Source of the DNA: Betaproteobacteria bacterium
GTDB taxonomy: Bacteria; Bdellovibrionota_B; Oligoflexia; Silvanigrellales; Silvanigrellaceae
Direction: 5' to 3'
DNA length: 64,000 nt
Assembly: GCA_016868315.1 (NCBI GenBank)
Contig: VGHE01000001.1
Span: 186,001-250,000, forward strand
In this document: one piece after another, positions 7,893 through 17,395 of the stretch
Numbering within the stretch: the stretch's first letter is position 1
How the letters are laid out: each line of letters opens with the position of its first letter
Program-made: the position numbers and the translations under genes
Notes under the pieces: generated by a model
Told to the model about the DNA's origin: nothing
Seen by the model: the letters and a program-made list of their open reading frames with translations, nothing else
Database searches by the model: none

Positions 7893-9970
7893 TCCCTATC
7901 CTGCATGGCCGCAGCAGGTGCAATGCGGCTGGCCATGAAGGCCGGATACAATGTGAAGATAAGCGCGAGCAGTGCGACAACGCACGGTGCTGCGAGCGCG
8001 ACGGTTGGAGACAGGCTGGGATAGAGACGCGGTCCACCGAAAAGGAAACTGACAAAGTCAGACGGCGAGGCAATACCTCGAACTCCAAGGAAGGCAACGA
8101 GTATTCCAGCCAGAAGTGAACCGAGAAAAGTAGCAAGAACCGCGATGGTCAGGGTTTCTACAAAGAACATCCGCAAAATAAAGTTACGTTGCGCACCGAT
8201 AGCCCGCAGTGTGCCAATCTCGCGTGTGCGTTCGAGCGTGGTCATCATGATGGCGTTGTTGATGATTGCCATTGCGACGATGAGAATGATGCCAACGGCG
8301 ATAAGCAACACCGCGCGAATCACCGTAACCAGCTGACCGAGAGTTCCCGACGCTTGCTTCCAATCTACAACCTTGAGTTGCATGTTAGCGGCGCTGAGGC
8401 GCTGTTCCAGTTCAGCGCGGGTGGTTGCGAGTAGACGTGGATTCTTTAACAAAATTGAAGCATTGATAACCATTCCGGTGTTAAGGTCTTTGGGATTGTA
8501 GCTGCCCGTCTGTAGGCGTTTGAATTCAAGCACGCGGGTGGCTGTTGAACTTGAGTCTTGAGATGTGCTGTCTGCAGAGCGAGTTTCAAGAGCGGTTTCA
8601 GAACCAAAAAGCGCATCTTCAAGCGATGCTCCCTCGACAGGTTTGAGGTCGACTTCTTTGCGGAGTTCTTCGAGCTCTTTCTGACCTTCGCTGCTCATCC
8701 GTCCGTAAAGCTCACGGTAACTAACCATGTCAACAAAATTGAAAACACCGGCGAGATCGGAGCTTTCAAGGCCAGAAAACTGGTAGGTTCCATAGATTTT
8801 GAGGGGAACCGTTTTGAGGAATCCGCTGCGCGTGTACGAGCGCAGATTGATGGTGTCGCCGACTTTGAAGGGGTAGAGGCGGATTTTGGATGCAATGATT
8901 TTGTAAAAGAAATCATAGCGCATGCTGAAGTTTGAGTCGTCAACGGTCAAGAAGTTCTTCATAAGAGCTTCGATGTCGTTCTCGTCAGTTTTGAGGAATT
9001 CTTTGAGGCTCGAGCTGACCTCTTTGCGCTGCTCACCGTTCAAGTAAACGAGTGTCTCAAGATATTGCTTGGGAAGGTCGGAGGCGATTGTTCGAAGTGC
9101 AACATCGTCAGATATTTTCTTGCGCTGCTCAACTGTACCTTTGCGAAGGTTGTCGAACCCCCGAGCAACAATGTTTTTGATCTGCGTTTCGTAGATTCTC
9201 TGACTGAGCAAAATCCCGCGTTCGCCTGGTGGAATGTTTTCGCCTGAAACAATTTTGAACTTACGGAAGACCTGGGTGAATTGTTCGGGGTTCGTTCCCA
9301 TGTAGCGGAGATACAGAGGTTCCTTCTCGCCCGAGAGAGGTGCGATTTTGGATTCAAGAAAAAGCAGCACGCTCTCGGGATCGGTTGGCAATTTGCTCCA
9401 GAAATTTTCCGAGAGAGCTTCTTCAACATCGGCAATCTGCTTCTTGATGTCTTCGGGAATACTTGAAATCTTCAACTCGTTTTCGAGGTCGGCACGCACT
9501 GTTTTGAGGTTGGTTTTGATAGTCTCAACCATTGCTAAAGTGTCACTTTCAGCACCTGCCTTAACCGTCGCCCTGAAGCGTTCAAAGAGGTCGTCCAAGA
9601 GGTTGCCTCGACCAAGGAATGCGTTTTCGAATCCGAGCGGAACAACATCTGCAACGTTGGGATGATTCAGGAGTTCAGCTTTTACATCTTCAAATTTTTC
9701 GATTTCACCGAGATCGTCGCGGCCAAAGAATCCGCTCCCAAACAGCGCCAATTCGTCGCGTGCGTTGGATGAGTATACCTGGAGGTGGCCAGCTACACTG
9801 CCAATGATACTCTGTGACATGGTGTTTTCGATGCTGCCAAGCAGAGACAATCCGAAAACAACGAGGAAGCTGCCGACAAGGAGGATGCCACCAACCACGA
9901 GAGTTTTGACCTTGTGCAGAGCTAAATTTCTAATAGCAACCAGCAGGAGAACCTTGAGTTCTTCAATCAT
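7889..9970 (-). CDS. large ABC permease, FtsX family, with expanded ectodomain
   Basis: The protein has 693 residues, well above the about 400 of LolC/LolE. It has an N-terminal membrane segment (about 22-45), a very large extracytoplasmic region to about residue 545 rich in charged helices, then three segments with the FtsX signature MTTLERTREIGTLRAIGAQ. The ectodomain contains charged Glu/Lys-rich helical stretches (residues about 110-180 and 270-330) absent from the shorter partner. The stop overlaps the next permease by 4 nt and the start is 3 nt after the ATPase stop. The enlarged ectodomain suggests a specialised docking or cargo-handling role, which is an inference. Confidence 0.9.
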   Translation of the reverse strand: MIEELKVLLLVAIRNLALHKVKTLVVGGILLVGSFLVVFGLSLLGSIENTMSQSIIGSVAGHLQVYSSNARDELALFGSGFFGRDDLGEIEKFEDVKAELLNHPNVADVVPLGFENAFLGRGNLLDDLFERFRATVKAGAESDTLAMVETIKTNLKTVRADLENELKISSIPEDIKKQIADVEEALSENFWSKLPTDPESVLLFLESKIAPLSGEKEPLYLRYMGTNPEQFTQVFRKFKIVSGENIPPGERGILLSQRIYETQIKNIVARGFDNLRKGTVEQRKKISDDVALRTIASDLPKQYLETLVYLNGEQRKEVSSSLKEFLKTDENDIEALMKNFLTVDDSNFSMRYDFFYKIIASKIRLYPFKVGDTINLRSYTRSGFLKTVPLKIYGTYQFSGLESSDLAGVFNFVDMVSYRELYGRMSSEGQKELEELRKEVDLKPVEGASLEDALFGSETALETRSADSTSQDSSSTATRVLEFKRLQTGSYNPKDLNTGMVINASILLKNPRLLATTRAELEQRLSAANMQLKVVDWKQASGTLGQLVTVIRAVLLIAVGIILIVAMAIINNAIMMTTLERTREIGTLRAIGAQRNFILRMFFVETLTIAVLATFLGSLLAGILVAFLGVRGIASPSDFVSFLFGGPRLYPSLSPTVALAAPCVVALLALIFTLYPAFMASRIAPAAAMQDRE

Positions 9971-9973
9971 GTC

Positions 9974-10657
9974 TCACTTCCTCACGTCTTCTATGACCCG
10001 GCCATCCTGCAGGCGCACAATACGGCGTGCATGCTCGATCACCTTGGGGTCGTGAGATGAGAAAATGAAGGTTGTTTTCTGCTTGCTATTTAGGGTGCGC
10101 ATCAATTCGATGATGTTTTTCCCGGTTTCAGAGTCTAGATTTGCAGTGGGTTCGTCGGCGAGAACGATTTTGGGTTGAGTGACAAGCGCTCTCGCAATCG
10201 CAACACGCTGACGTTGTCCGCCTGACAACTCGTGTGAGCGGTTCTTTGCTTTGTTGGTCAGTCCCACCTGTTCGAGAAGCTCGCTGATACGCTTGCTGCG
10301 TTCGCCTGCGCTCAAGCCACCCTGCAACAGGAGTGGAAGTTCGACGTTCTGATAAACCGAGAGCACCGGTACAAGGTTGAAGCTCTGGAAAATAAAACCA
10401 AGAGTATTGAGGCGCAGCGTGGTTTGTTCTTTGTCGGAGAGAGCATTGGTGACTTTTCCCTCGATGCTCACAGTTCCCGAGGTTGCAACGTCCATGCAAC
10501 CAATCAGATTGAGCAGGGTTGATTTTCCGCAGCCTGATGGACCTGCGATTGTGGTGAATTCGCCTTCGCTAATGGTGAGATCAATACCACGGAGTGCACG
10601 CACCATGGATGCTCCGAGAGGATAATCTTTGATGACGCCCTTGAGTACGACTGACAT
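9974..10657 (-). CDS. ABC transporter ATP-binding protein, LolD/MacB type
   Basis: The protein has 227 residues with every ABC motif: Walker A GPSGCGKST, Q-loop FIFQSFNLV, signature LSGGQRQRVAIARAL, Walker B IVLADEPTANLD and switch His (FSSHDPKV). The sequence belongs to the LolD/MacB/FtsE-like group that pairs with FtsX permeases. I start it at the ATG at 10657, where GGAGG lies 4-5 nt upstream and the family's N-terminus begins; longer in-frame extension to 10792 has no family resemblance. It is the first gene of the six-gene operon and would energise the two permeases that follow. Confidence 0.93.
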   Translation of the reverse strand: MSVVLKGVIKDYPLGASMVRALRGIDLTISEGEFTTIAGPSGCGKSTLLNLIGCMDVATSGTVSIEGKVTNALSDKEQTTLRLNTLGFIFQSFNLVPVLSVYQNVELPLLLQGGLSAGERSKRISELLEQVGLTNKAKNRSHELSGGQRQRVAIARALVTQPKIVLADEPTANLDSETGKNIIELMRTLNSKQKTTFIFSSHDPKVIEHARRIVRLQDGRVIEDVRK

Positions 10658-10882
10658 GGAGCCTCCGGTGAACGGCAAACAGTGAAAATAACCACTGTAT
10701 CTGCGAAGCCGGAATCCTAGCTCAGGAGTCGGCACACGCAAAGGATTGTTGGTTATTTTTGCGAAAAAGCTGATTCCTTGGGGGCGCCTCATGTGTCGAA
10801 AATAACTTAAATTAAAAAAATCACCATCAAGAGCGCAGAGACCGGTGCCGAAGAATTCTAACCAGGCAATAAGGGGACAATC
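10658..10882. promoter_or_regulatory. divergent promoter region
   Basis: This 225-nt gap lies between the leftward ABC operon and the rightward protease lipoprotein and must hold both promoters. An A/T-rich patch (about 10797-10825) is the likely core for the protease gene. A short inverted repeat CAGTG(N8)CACTG at 10680-10697 lies just upstream of the ABC start and could be an operator. No strong -35/-10 pair was fixed. Confidence 0.35.
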
Positions 10883-13012
10883 ATGCGCTTTCCAGTCTCT
10901 AGTTTGTGTTCAGTGTTTCTTGCGGTGGCTGCATCAGCATGCGTCAAGAAGCCGCAGGACGCCGCACCTGCAGCAGACAAGCCGAAACCTGAGATACCCG
11001 TTGCGGTGGGTGTACCTCAAGGAGCGGTGGAGGAGCTTGGGCTCTCCGAAGATCTTTTGCGGAGTGTGTACACAACAGAGAACCTGAACCGCGCGCAGCA
11101 GCAGCTCAACAAAGATAAAAATTTCGAACTAAATATTCTCCTGCGGGAGGACTGGCGAGAGCGCATGCCATTGCGTGTACGCAATGGGGTCATGAAGAAG
11201 CATGAGGAGCTCGACAGTCAGGATCAAGTGGTTGGGGTAGGTGACCTACTCATTAAGGCGTTCAAGACGAGTGCAGTGGCGAGCGATAGCCTTCGCCGCG
11301 CGAGTCTGAACAGCACAGCGGCGGCACAAAAGCCCTTTGACCTGATGAAGATTGAGTTACGTGGCAACAATCTCCCCGAGCTCATCAAGGCGCTGAACCA
11401 GGTTCACCGTTTGCCGAGCGTGATTTTTGCTGAGCCGAACTTCAAGGTTCAAAAGATAGCTGTGCCGAATGATCCTAGCTTTCCATCGCTTTGGGGCATG
11501 ACAAAAATTAAGGCACCGGAGACCTGGGATTCATTCACGGGTGCTCAAGAGACTGTTGTGGCTGTTATCGATACCGGCGTGGATTACCGCCACGAAGATC
11601 TCAAAGACAACATTTGGGTCAACACGCGGGAAATTGCCAATAACGGCATTGACGACGATAGCAACGGCTACGTTGATGACGTGAATGGTTGGGACTTTGC
11701 GTATGGCGACAAAGACCCCATGGACGGTGACTCTCATGGCACACACTGTGCGGGTACGGTGGCCGCCCGTGGTAACAATGGCGTCGGTGTTGTTGGGGTG
11801 AGCTGGAAAGCCCGCATCATGCCTATCAAGGTTCTCGATGATTTTGGCAGCGGCTACAACTACGACATCTACAATGGAATTATCTACGCGGTGACCAACG
11901 GCGCGAAGGTGACCTCGAACAGCTACGGCGGTGGTGGGGCAAGCTCACTTATGGCGTCAGCTATCAAGACTGCGCAGGACAGAGGTGTGTTGTTCGTTGC
12001 GGCTGCAGGGAATGAAGCTGCAGCAAAAGCTTCCTACCCAGCCTATTATACCAAAACCTACAGCAACGTGATTTCTGTGGCCTCCACGGAAACCAACGAC
12101 AGTCTGAGTTCATTCTCAAATTACGGCGACGGCGTTGATGTTGCGGCGCCCGGGCGCAATATTTTGAGTACGACTCCCTCGAATGCTTACGCGACGTTCA
12201 GTGGGACCTCGATGGCTACACCTCATGTGGCAGGCGTGGCTGCTCTCCTGTGGGGCGCTGCACCTTCAAAAACAATGGCGCAAATCCGCACTGCAATTCT
12301 CAACAGTGTCGATGCGGTGCCTGCACTGTCGGGTAAGGTTGCAGCGGCTGGGCGAATCAACCTCAAATCTTCGTACGACGCGGTTATGACCGCTCCCTCA
12401 CCCACTCCAACGGCGAATCCAACGGCGAATCCAACGGCGAATCCAACGGCGTCTCCAACGGCGAATCCAACGGCGAATCCAACGGCGTCTCCAACGGAAT
12501 CACCGACGGCTGCACCAACACCATCACCCACACCACAACCGACACCACAACCGACACCACAACCGACACCACAACCGACACCTCCCTTTAGGGATGGCCT
12601 CCGGTTTAACTACTATCATGGTTTCTGGTTCAGAGTTCCGCGTTTCGACTCACTTCGTCCAATTGCAACGGGTACAACACAAGAGATTTCGACTGCCAAT
12701 GCGCAACGACGCTCTCAGTTCGGTTTCGTTTTCGAGGGGAATTTGTGGGTTCCAACGGCAGGGTCTTACACGTTCTTTCTCCGCTCCGACGACGGCAGTT
12801 TGCTCACTATTGACGGGCAACGTGTCATTGATAACGATGGCGTGCATGGTTCGCGTGAGCGCACGGCAACTGTGAATTTGAATGCTGGTTTTCACACGAT
12901 TCGCGTAGATTATTTCCAATTGCTGTTTGGCTCTGCGCTCAACTTGCAGTGGTCTGGTCCCGGAATCACGCGCAGAAAGTTGGGTGGACCGGGTGTCTTG
13001 TTTCACCAGTGA
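10883..13012 (+). CDS. subtilisin-family (S8) serine protease lipoprotein with PT-rich linker and C-terminal PA14 domain
   Basis: The protein has 709 residues with a lipoprotein signal (AASAC, Cys20). After a propeptide-like region (residues about 60-190) comes an S8 domain (about 200-500) with a complete triad: Asp230 in AVIDTGVD, His285 in [10 protein letters not shown] and Ser443 in [12 protein letters not shown]. Residues about 505-570 are a low-complexity Pro/Thr/Asn linker encoded by 12-bp repeats. Residues about 573-709 match the PA14 carbohydrate-binding fold ([19 protein letters not shown], then HTIRVDYFQ). AAGGGGA precedes the ATG. It is monocistronic with its own terminator. Likely an outer-surface or periplasm-anchored protease targeted to glycans; the substrate is unknown. 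Confidence 0.92.
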   Translation: MRFPVSSLCSVFLAVAASACVKKPQDAAPAADKPKPEIPVAVGVPQGAVEELGLSEDLLRSVYTTENLNRAQQQLNKDKNFELNILLREDWRERMPLRVRNGVMKKHEELDSQDQVVGVGDLLIKAFKTSAVASDSLRRASLNSTAAAQKPFDLMKIELRGNNLPELIKALNQVHRLPSVIFAEPNFKVQKIAVPNDPSFPSLWGMTKIKAPETWDSFTGAQETVVAVIDTGVDYRHEDLKDNIWVNTREIANNGIDDDSNGYVDDVNGWDFAYGDKDPMDGDSHGTHCAGTVAARGNNGVGVVGVSWKARIMPIKVLDDFGSGYNYDIYNGIIYAVTNGAKVTSNSYGGGGASSLMASAIKTAQDRGVLFVAAAGNEAAAKASYPAYYTKTYSNVISVASTETNDSLSSFSNYGDGVDVAAPGRNILSTTPSNAYATFSGTSMATPHVAGVAALLWGAAPSKTMAQIRTAILNSVDAVPALSGKVAAAGRINLKSSYDAVMTAPSPTPTANPTANPTANPTASPTANPTANPTASPTESPTAAPTPSPTPQPTPQPTPQPTPQPTPPFRDGLRFNYYHGFWFRVPRFDSLRPIATGTTQEISTANAQRRSQFGFVFEGNLWVPTAGSYTFFLRSDDGSLLTIDGQRVIDNDGVHGSRERTATVNLNAGFHTIRVDYFQLLFGSALNLQWSGPGITRRKLGGPGVLFHQ
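12407..12490 (+). repeat. 12-bp tandem repeat, seven units, inside the protease linker
   Basis: Seven contiguous 12-bp units of the form CCAACGGCGAAT, two of them ending GTCT, run across this span and encode a (P)TANPTASPT-type linker. A further degenerate unit follows at 12491. The exact register allows in-frame expansion or contraction by slippage, which would change linker length between protease and PA14 domains without a frameshift. Confidence 0.9.
12532..12579 (+). repeat. second 12-bp tandem repeat, four units, in the protease linker
   Basis: Four identical 12-bp units ACCACAACCGAC encode a repeated PTPQ motif immediately before the PA14 domain. The unit differs from the neighbouring array at 12407-12490, so two independent minisatellites sit in one linker. 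Confidence 0.9.
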
Positions 13013-13018
13013 GAATGA

Positions 13019-13046
13019 GGGCTCCGGATCTGAGGAGCCCTTTTTA
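13019..13046 (+). terminator. Rho-independent terminator of the S8 protease gene
   Basis: A 7-bp stem GGGCTCC (13019-13025) and GGAGCCC (13034-13040) with an 8-nt loop is followed by TTTTT. It starts 7 nt after the protease stop codon. Confidence 0.85.
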
Positions 13047-13073
13047 ATTCACAAAATTAAATTTCTTATTTTT

Positions 13074-13853
13074 TTACTTCTTGTCTTCAAAATAGCGGGT
13101 TGAATCGCGGGTAAATACGTAAGCAGCGCCACCAAGGCAAATCACTAGACCTCGGATGCCATCGCGGAACCCAGCCTTCAAGATATACGCTCTTATGAAC
13201 TCCCAAACAGGACGCAGCAGCAGTTGCCAGGCAGACATTTTGCGTCCGATCCGTGCTCGTTCATCTGCAGCCAAAAAAGCATAATTTTGGTTTTTCTGAA
13301 AGAACTGACGGATGGTGCGATAGCTGTAGTGAACGATGGCGTTTTTGAGCTCAACAGTCTTACGTTCGCCCTCGGTGCTGAGACCCTCGTGCACAGTTTT
13401 GTCATCAAAGCGGGTAAGTGATCGATTGAAAACGCGCAGAACGCGATCGGGCGACCAGCCACAGCCCCGAATTTCCTGCCCAAGAAAGAAATTTCGGCGC
13501 GGGATAGAGAAGACAGCAGCGGCGGGAGAATTGTTCAAATGTTCTTGAATTTCGAGAGTGAGTTCCGGAGTCATCCGTTCGTCAGCATCGAACCACAAAA
13601 TCCAGTCGTGCGCTGCAGCGTCGACCCCAACCTGACGGGTGCCGCCATAACCCTTCCAGGGGCTAAGAATGAGGCGGGTGTTACTGAATGACTTGATGAT
13701 CTCGCAGGTCTCATCGGTTGAGCCGTTATCGACTACGATGACCTCGGAGTAATCTTTGAGGCTTTCAAGACATGCTTTAATGTTGTGCGCTTCGTTGCGG
13801 GTCATCATCACAACCGTTATCTGGGTTGAACGGTTGTGGCCTTGTACTGCCAT
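13074..13853 (-). CDS. family 2 glycosyltransferase, WaaE/KdtX-like (LPS core)
   Basis: The protein has 259 residues with a GT-A fold. The nucleotide-binding N-terminus (VVMMTRNEAHNIKACLESL), VVDNGSTDET and the DxD-type WFDADER are intact. The central block with GCGWSPDRVLRVFNR and VHEGL, and a C-terminal hydrophobic tail, match LPS core glucosyltransferases of the WaaE/KdtX type. It probably adds a hexose to the inner core at the cytoplasmic face of the inner membrane. It is divergent from the aminotransferase gene, with 114 nt between them, and ends close to the protease terminator. Confidence 0.85.
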   Translation of the reverse strand: MAVQGHNRSTQITVVMMTRNEAHNIKACLESLKDYSEVIVVDNGSTDETCEIIKSFSNTRLILSPWKGYGGTRQVGVDAAAHDWILWFDADERMTPELTLEIQEHLNNSPAAAVFSIPRRNFFLGQEIRGCGWSPDRVLRVFNRSLTRFDDKTVHEGLSTEGERKTVELKNAIVHYSYRTIRQFFQKNQNYAFLAADERARIGRKMSAWQLLLRPVWEFIRAYILKAGFRDGIRGLVICLGGAAYVFTRDSTRYFEDKK

Positions 13854-13967
13854 TTTGCGTCGCCTTTCGATATGCAGCTATGTGCAAAAAGCTGGACGAT
13901 CAGAGACAAATTTGATATCGCAGAGAGTGATTCATCATCACGTTGCAAACAAATAGGTCTTATTTAT

Positions 13968-15080
13968 ATGCCCGAATTCAAATATCCCGTCTATCGTCCC
14001 AACTTGACTGGAAACGAGAAACGCTATGTGAACGAATGCCTGGACTCAAGCTGGATTAGCTCTAAGGGTGCTTTTGTTGCACGCTTTGAAAAAGAATTTG
14101 CAGCATACGTAGGAGCCGCTTCAGCCACGAGCTGTTCCAATGGCACGGTCTCGCTTCATCTTGCACTTCTCGCATTGGGAATTGGTGAGGGCGACGAGAT
14201 TATCGTTCCTACCTTCACTTACGTCGCATCAGTTAATGCCATCCGCTACGTGGGTGCCACGCCTGTTTTTGTTGATTCAAACCTGTCTGACTGGCAGCTT
14301 GATGTTGAACTTGTGAAGCGAGCCCTGACTCCGCGGACAAAGGCCGTAATGGCCGTTCATCTTTACGGTCAGGCTTGTCCGATGCTCGAATTGGCTGAAC
14401 TTTGCAAAAAGCACGGCTTGTATCTCGTCGAAGACTGCGCGGAAGCCCTGGGTACCCGCATCGGCAAATCTCATGTTGGGATTGTCGGCGATATCGGTAG
14501 TTTTTCTTTTTTCGGCAACAAAACTATCACAACAGGCGAGGGCGGGATGTTGGTCTCCAACAGGCCTGAGCTCATTGCGCGCTGTGCACATCTGAAAAGT
14601 CAGGCAGTCAGCCCAGAGCGCACCTACTGGCACGACGCGGTTGGCTTCAATTATCGTATGACTAACATCTGTGCTGCGATTGGAACGGCGCAACTCGAAA
14701 GAATTAATTCGATTGTAGCAAAGAAGCGTGCTCTGGCATTCAAGTACCGCGATGAACTTGCCGCGCTTTCTCAGGTTATTTTTCACGATGAGCAGCCTGG
14801 AACCACACATTCCTTCTGGATGGTAAGCATACGCGTTGCCGATGAAACCACACGCGATGCGCTGAGGCAGCATCTTGCAAAAAACGGTATTGAAACGCGT
14901 CCTGGGTTTCCTCCCTCGCATTTTTTTCCCATGCACAGCGCATTTGCTGCGGGGCAGGTGTTTGAGCGGGGCGAGCTCCTCGGTGCGACCACCATGAATC
15001 TCCCCAGTTATCCTGATTTGTCATCCTTGGATGTTGAGGAGATCTGCTCCCACATCCGTAATTTCTTCGGAGTGCATTGA
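13968..15080 (+). CDS. DegT/DnrJ/EryC1 aminotransferase, GDP-perosamine synthase-like
   Basis: The protein has 370 residues and is a PLP-dependent fold-type I sugar aminotransferase. It shows the family landmarks SNGTVSLHLAL, VPTFTYVASVNAI, VEDCAEALG and FFGNKTITTGEGGM with the PLP lysine at residue 185. Overall it most resembles perosamine synthases (Per/RfbE), which convert GDP-4-keto-6-deoxymannose plus glutamate to GDP-perosamine. The neighbouring gmd gene makes exactly that keto sugar, supporting the call. The ATG at 13968 is chosen because family homology begins there; the Shine-Dalgarno is weak. Related enzymes act on other keto sugars, so substrate is inferred. Confidence 0.85.
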   Translation: MPEFKYPVYRPNLTGNEKRYVNECLDSSWISSKGAFVARFEKEFAAYVGAASATSCSNGTVSLHLALLALGIGEGDEIIVPTFTYVASVNAIRYVGATPVFVDSNLSDWQLDVELVKRALTPRTKAVMAVHLYGQACPMLELAELCKKHGLYLVEDCAEALGTRIGKSHVGIVGDIGSFSFFGNKTITTGEGGMLVSNRPELIARCAHLKSQAVSPERTYWHDAVGFNYRMTNICAAIGTAQLERINSIVAKKRALAFKYRDELAALSQVIFHDEQPGTTHSFWMVSIRVADETTRDALRQHLAKNGIETRPGFPPSHFFPMHSAFAAGQVFERGELLGATTMNLPSYPDLSSLDVEEICSHIRNFFGVH

Positions 15081-15081
15081 G

Positions 15082-16164
15082 TTGAGTTCTTCGTCAGCAG
15101 TGCCCCGCCCTAAACGCGTTCTCGTCGATCTCGATCGCCTGCGCGAGCCGACCTCGGGGCTCGGGCATGTGGCGTTGTATTTTGGTGAGCGGTTGGCTCA
15201 GCGCGCACCTTCCATCCGTGATATGAAATTTACTTTTTTGGTTCCGGAAAAAGATGTTGGGCGATTTGGAGATGCGGTTGAATATGTGGCCGAATCAAAG
15301 TGGCTCAAGCTCTTTCCTTTCCTGCACCAAAAATACGACTTGTGGTATTGCCCACACCAAGATGTAGCCTACTCGCCTGCGCATGCTGCGCGATTTGTTT
15401 TCACCATCAACGATCTCAATTTTTTGAAGGAAAAGAGTCCGGCTCGCTGTCGGGTACGGCTGCGTCGTATCCAGAAATTTATCGATCGCTCGAGTGCAAT
15501 CACTGCCATATCAGAGAACACAGTCGCTGAAGTGCAGCAAAATCTTCAGGTACGAAGCACACCCTTAAATGTTGTGTATTGCGGCCTGGAGCTCAAAACC
15601 TTTACGCCCATTGCGCAACCTGCTTTTGTCCCGCAGCGGCCGTTCTTTCTCACGGTGGGAGTCCACAAGCACACCAAAAACTATCGCGTTTTGGTTGAGC
15701 TGATGGAGGAATTGCCTGAATACGATTTGGTCATGCTGGGGAATTGTAAAACTCCAGCAGGCGTTGAGCTTCAGGAACAGCTCTCGAAGAGCTCCGCAGA
15801 GAAGCGCGTGCATTTGCTTGGTATCTGCAGCGAGCAAGATAAATACTGGTTCTACAAGAACTGCGCGGCTGTTTTGTTTCCCTCCATATCAGAGGGCATG
15901 GGTTACCCGCCGCTCGAGGCCATGCAAGCTCGACGCCCGGTGTTTGTTTTTCGTGAATCTGCTGTTCCGGAAATCTGTGGGCCACATGCGTTGTACTGGA
16001 GCTCACAGAACGGCAGCGTGATGGCTAGCGAACTGCGCGCGGGTCTCTCTCATTATGCCAGCCATCCTGAAATGGCCGAGGCAGCATACGCTCACGGTAT
16101 GACTTTTGGTTGGGACCCGGTGGTGGACAAATACCTTGAGTTATTTCGGCAGCATCTGAAGTAG
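15082..16164 (+). CDS. family 4 (group 1) glycosyltransferase
   Basis: The protein has about 360 residues with a GT-B fold. The C-terminal half carries the GT4 signature: [12 protein letters not shown], the VHLLG strand, and the EX7E motif in [12 protein letters not shown], followed by [13 protein letters not shown]. It lacks a signal peptide and would act on lipid-linked sugar at the inner membrane. Start is uncertain: TTG at 15082 has GGAG 9 nt upstream and lies 1 nt after the aminotransferase stop; ATG at 15031 and GTG at 15100 are alternatives. It is co-transcribed with the aminotransferase and likely transfers a sugar of the same glycan. Its 3' end overlaps convergent gmd by 24 nt. Confidence 0.85.
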   Translation: MSSSSAVPRPKRVLVDLDRLREPTSGLGHVALYFGERLAQRAPSIRDMKFTFLVPEKDVGRFGDAVEYVAESKWLKLFPFLHQKYDLWYCPHQDVAYSPAHAARFVFTINDLNFLKEKSPARCRVRLRRIQKFIDRSSAITAISENTVAEVQQNLQVRSTPLNVVYCGLELKTFTPIAQPAFVPQRPFFLTVGVHKHTKNYRVLVELMEELPEYDLVMLGNCKTPAGVELQEQLSKSSAEKRVHLLGICSEQDKYWFYKNCAAVLFPSISEGMGYPPLEAMQARRPVFVFRESAVPEICGPHALYWSSQNGSVMASELRAGLSHYASHPEMAEAAYAHGMTFGWDPVVDKYLELFRQHLK

Positions 16165-17277
16165 ACGTTCGGGGCTGTGGACGAGTTCTTCCATGGTTTG
16201 CACCGCGTGCTCTCTGCGTGACATTTCCTGGCGCGCCACATAGAGGTCAGCCGCAACCATTTCCTTGCACAAATCCTCAACTTTGACTCGCGCTTCCCAA
16301 CCCAATTCTTGTTTGGCTTTTGTGGGGTTTCCGATCAAGAGATCGACCTCAGAGGGGCGGTAGTAACGTGGGTCGATTTTGATGAGTGTGCGTCCGGTTT
16401 TACTGCAACGCCCAATTTCGTTCTCGGCCTTACCCTCAAAAGAGATCTCGATGCCGACATTTTTGAAGGCCATTAAAAGATAGTCACGCACTGAGGTGGT
16501 GCGACCTGTTGCAAGAACGAAATCATCTGCAGTGTGGTGGTTCAAGATTTTCCACATGCCCTCAACATATTCGCGCGCGTGACCCCAATCGCGCTTGGCA
16601 TCGAGATTTCCAAGCCAAACACATTCATCCAGGCCAAGCGAAATACGCGCTGCAGCGCGTGTGATTTTGCGGGTCACAAATGTTTCACCACGCAGCGGAC
16701 TCTCGTGGTTAAAGAGAATCCCGTTGCACGCAAACATTCCGTATGCCTCGCGGTAATTGACCACGCTCCAAAAGGAATAGATTTTTGCACATGCATAGGG
16801 ACTGCGAGGGTGGAAGGGGGTGGTTTCTGATTGCGGAATTTCACGCACCTTGCCGTACAGCTCGCTTGTGGAGGCCTGATAAAAACGAGTTTTGTGGGTG
16901 AGCCCAAGCGAGCGCACGCACTCAAGTAGGCGCACAGTTCCAAGGCCATCGACCTGGCCGGTGTAATCGGGCTGGTCGAAGCTCACGCGCACATGGCTTT
17001 GTGCGGCAAGGTTGTAGATTTCATCGGGCGCAACTTCTTCAACCACTCGCGCGAGTCCTACGGGGTCAGTTAGGTCGCCATAGTGGAGTTTGAGTTGGCT
17101 CGAGGGCAGATGTTCGTCGAGATAAAGGGGGTCGATCCGCTGTGTGTTGAAGCTGCTCGAACGGCGTTTGATGCCGTGCACCGCATAACCCTTCTTAAGC
17201 AGTAAATGCGCGAGGTATGCGCCGTCTTGACCTGTAATTCCTGTGATTAAGGCCGTTTTTTTGTTTGATGGAGTCAT
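16141..17277 (-). CDS. gmd: GDP-mannose 4,6-dehydratase
   Basis: The protein has 378 residues, the usual Gmd length. It has the Rossmann motif [31 protein letters not shown], the SDR Tyr-Lys pair in SPYACAK, and the Gmd-typical [10 protein letters not shown] and TRKITRAAA. It converts GDP-mannose to GDP-4-keto-6-deoxymannose in the cytoplasm, the precursor of perosamine, fucose or rhamnose. With the aminotransferase at 13968-15080 it completes the route to GDP-perosamine. No GMER (fucose synthase) gene is present here. The gene is convergent with and overlaps the glycosyltransferase; a perfect TATAAT lies just upstream. Confidence 0.95.
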   Translation of the reverse strand: MTPSNKKTALITGITGQDGAYLAHLLLKKGYAVHGIKRRSSSFNTQRIDPLYLDEHLPSSQLKLHYGDLTDPVGLARVVEEVAPDEIYNLAAQSHVRVSFDQPDYTGQVDGLGTVRLLECVRSLGLTHKTRFYQASTSELYGKVREIPQSETTPFHPRSPYACAKIYSFWSVVNYREAYGMFACNGILFNHESPLRGETFVTRKITRAAARISLGLDECVWLGNLDAKRDWGHAREYVEGMWKILNHHTADDFVLATGRTTSVRDYLLMAFKNVGIEISFEGKAENEIGRCSKTGRTLIKIDPRYYRPSEVDLLIGNPTKAKQELGWEARVKVEDLCKEMVAADLYVARQEMSRREHAVQTMEELVHSPERLLQMLPK

Positions 17278-17294
17278 GCGCGGTGTCCCGAATA

Positions 17295-17300
17295 ATTATA
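17295..17300 (-). promoter_or_regulatory. candidate -10 box for gmd
   Basis: A perfect TATAAT on the minus strand lies 17-22 nt upstream of the gmd ATG, implying a leader of only about ten nt. No good -35 is present at 16-18 nt spacing, so this is a weak or activator-dependent promoter if it is real. Confidence 0.35.
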
Positions 17301-17395
17301 GGGCGAGTATTGCCCTCGCACGCTACTCAATCGGGCTCTGTAAAGCAATCGCACTGCGTGCCGTAAATGAGGTCTTATTCCGACACGCATGTGTT

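Noticed and set aside
10658-10792. 45-residue N-terminal extension of the first ABC ATPase.
   Set aside because: No ATPase-family similarity in the extension; GGAGG directly precedes the ATG at 10657.
12223-12531. Antisense frame with Gly/Val/Ala repeats (GDAVGFAVG type).
   Set aside because: It is only the reverse complement of the 12-bp repeat in the protease linker.
12407-12579. Short direct repeats considered as a CRISPR array.
   Set aside because: The units are 12 bp, contiguous and in frame within a coding sequence, without spacers.
14277-14936. 219-codon antisense frame over the perosamine-synthase-like gene.
   Set aside because: The plus-strand product is a clear PLP aminotransferase with all motifs; the antisense frame has none.
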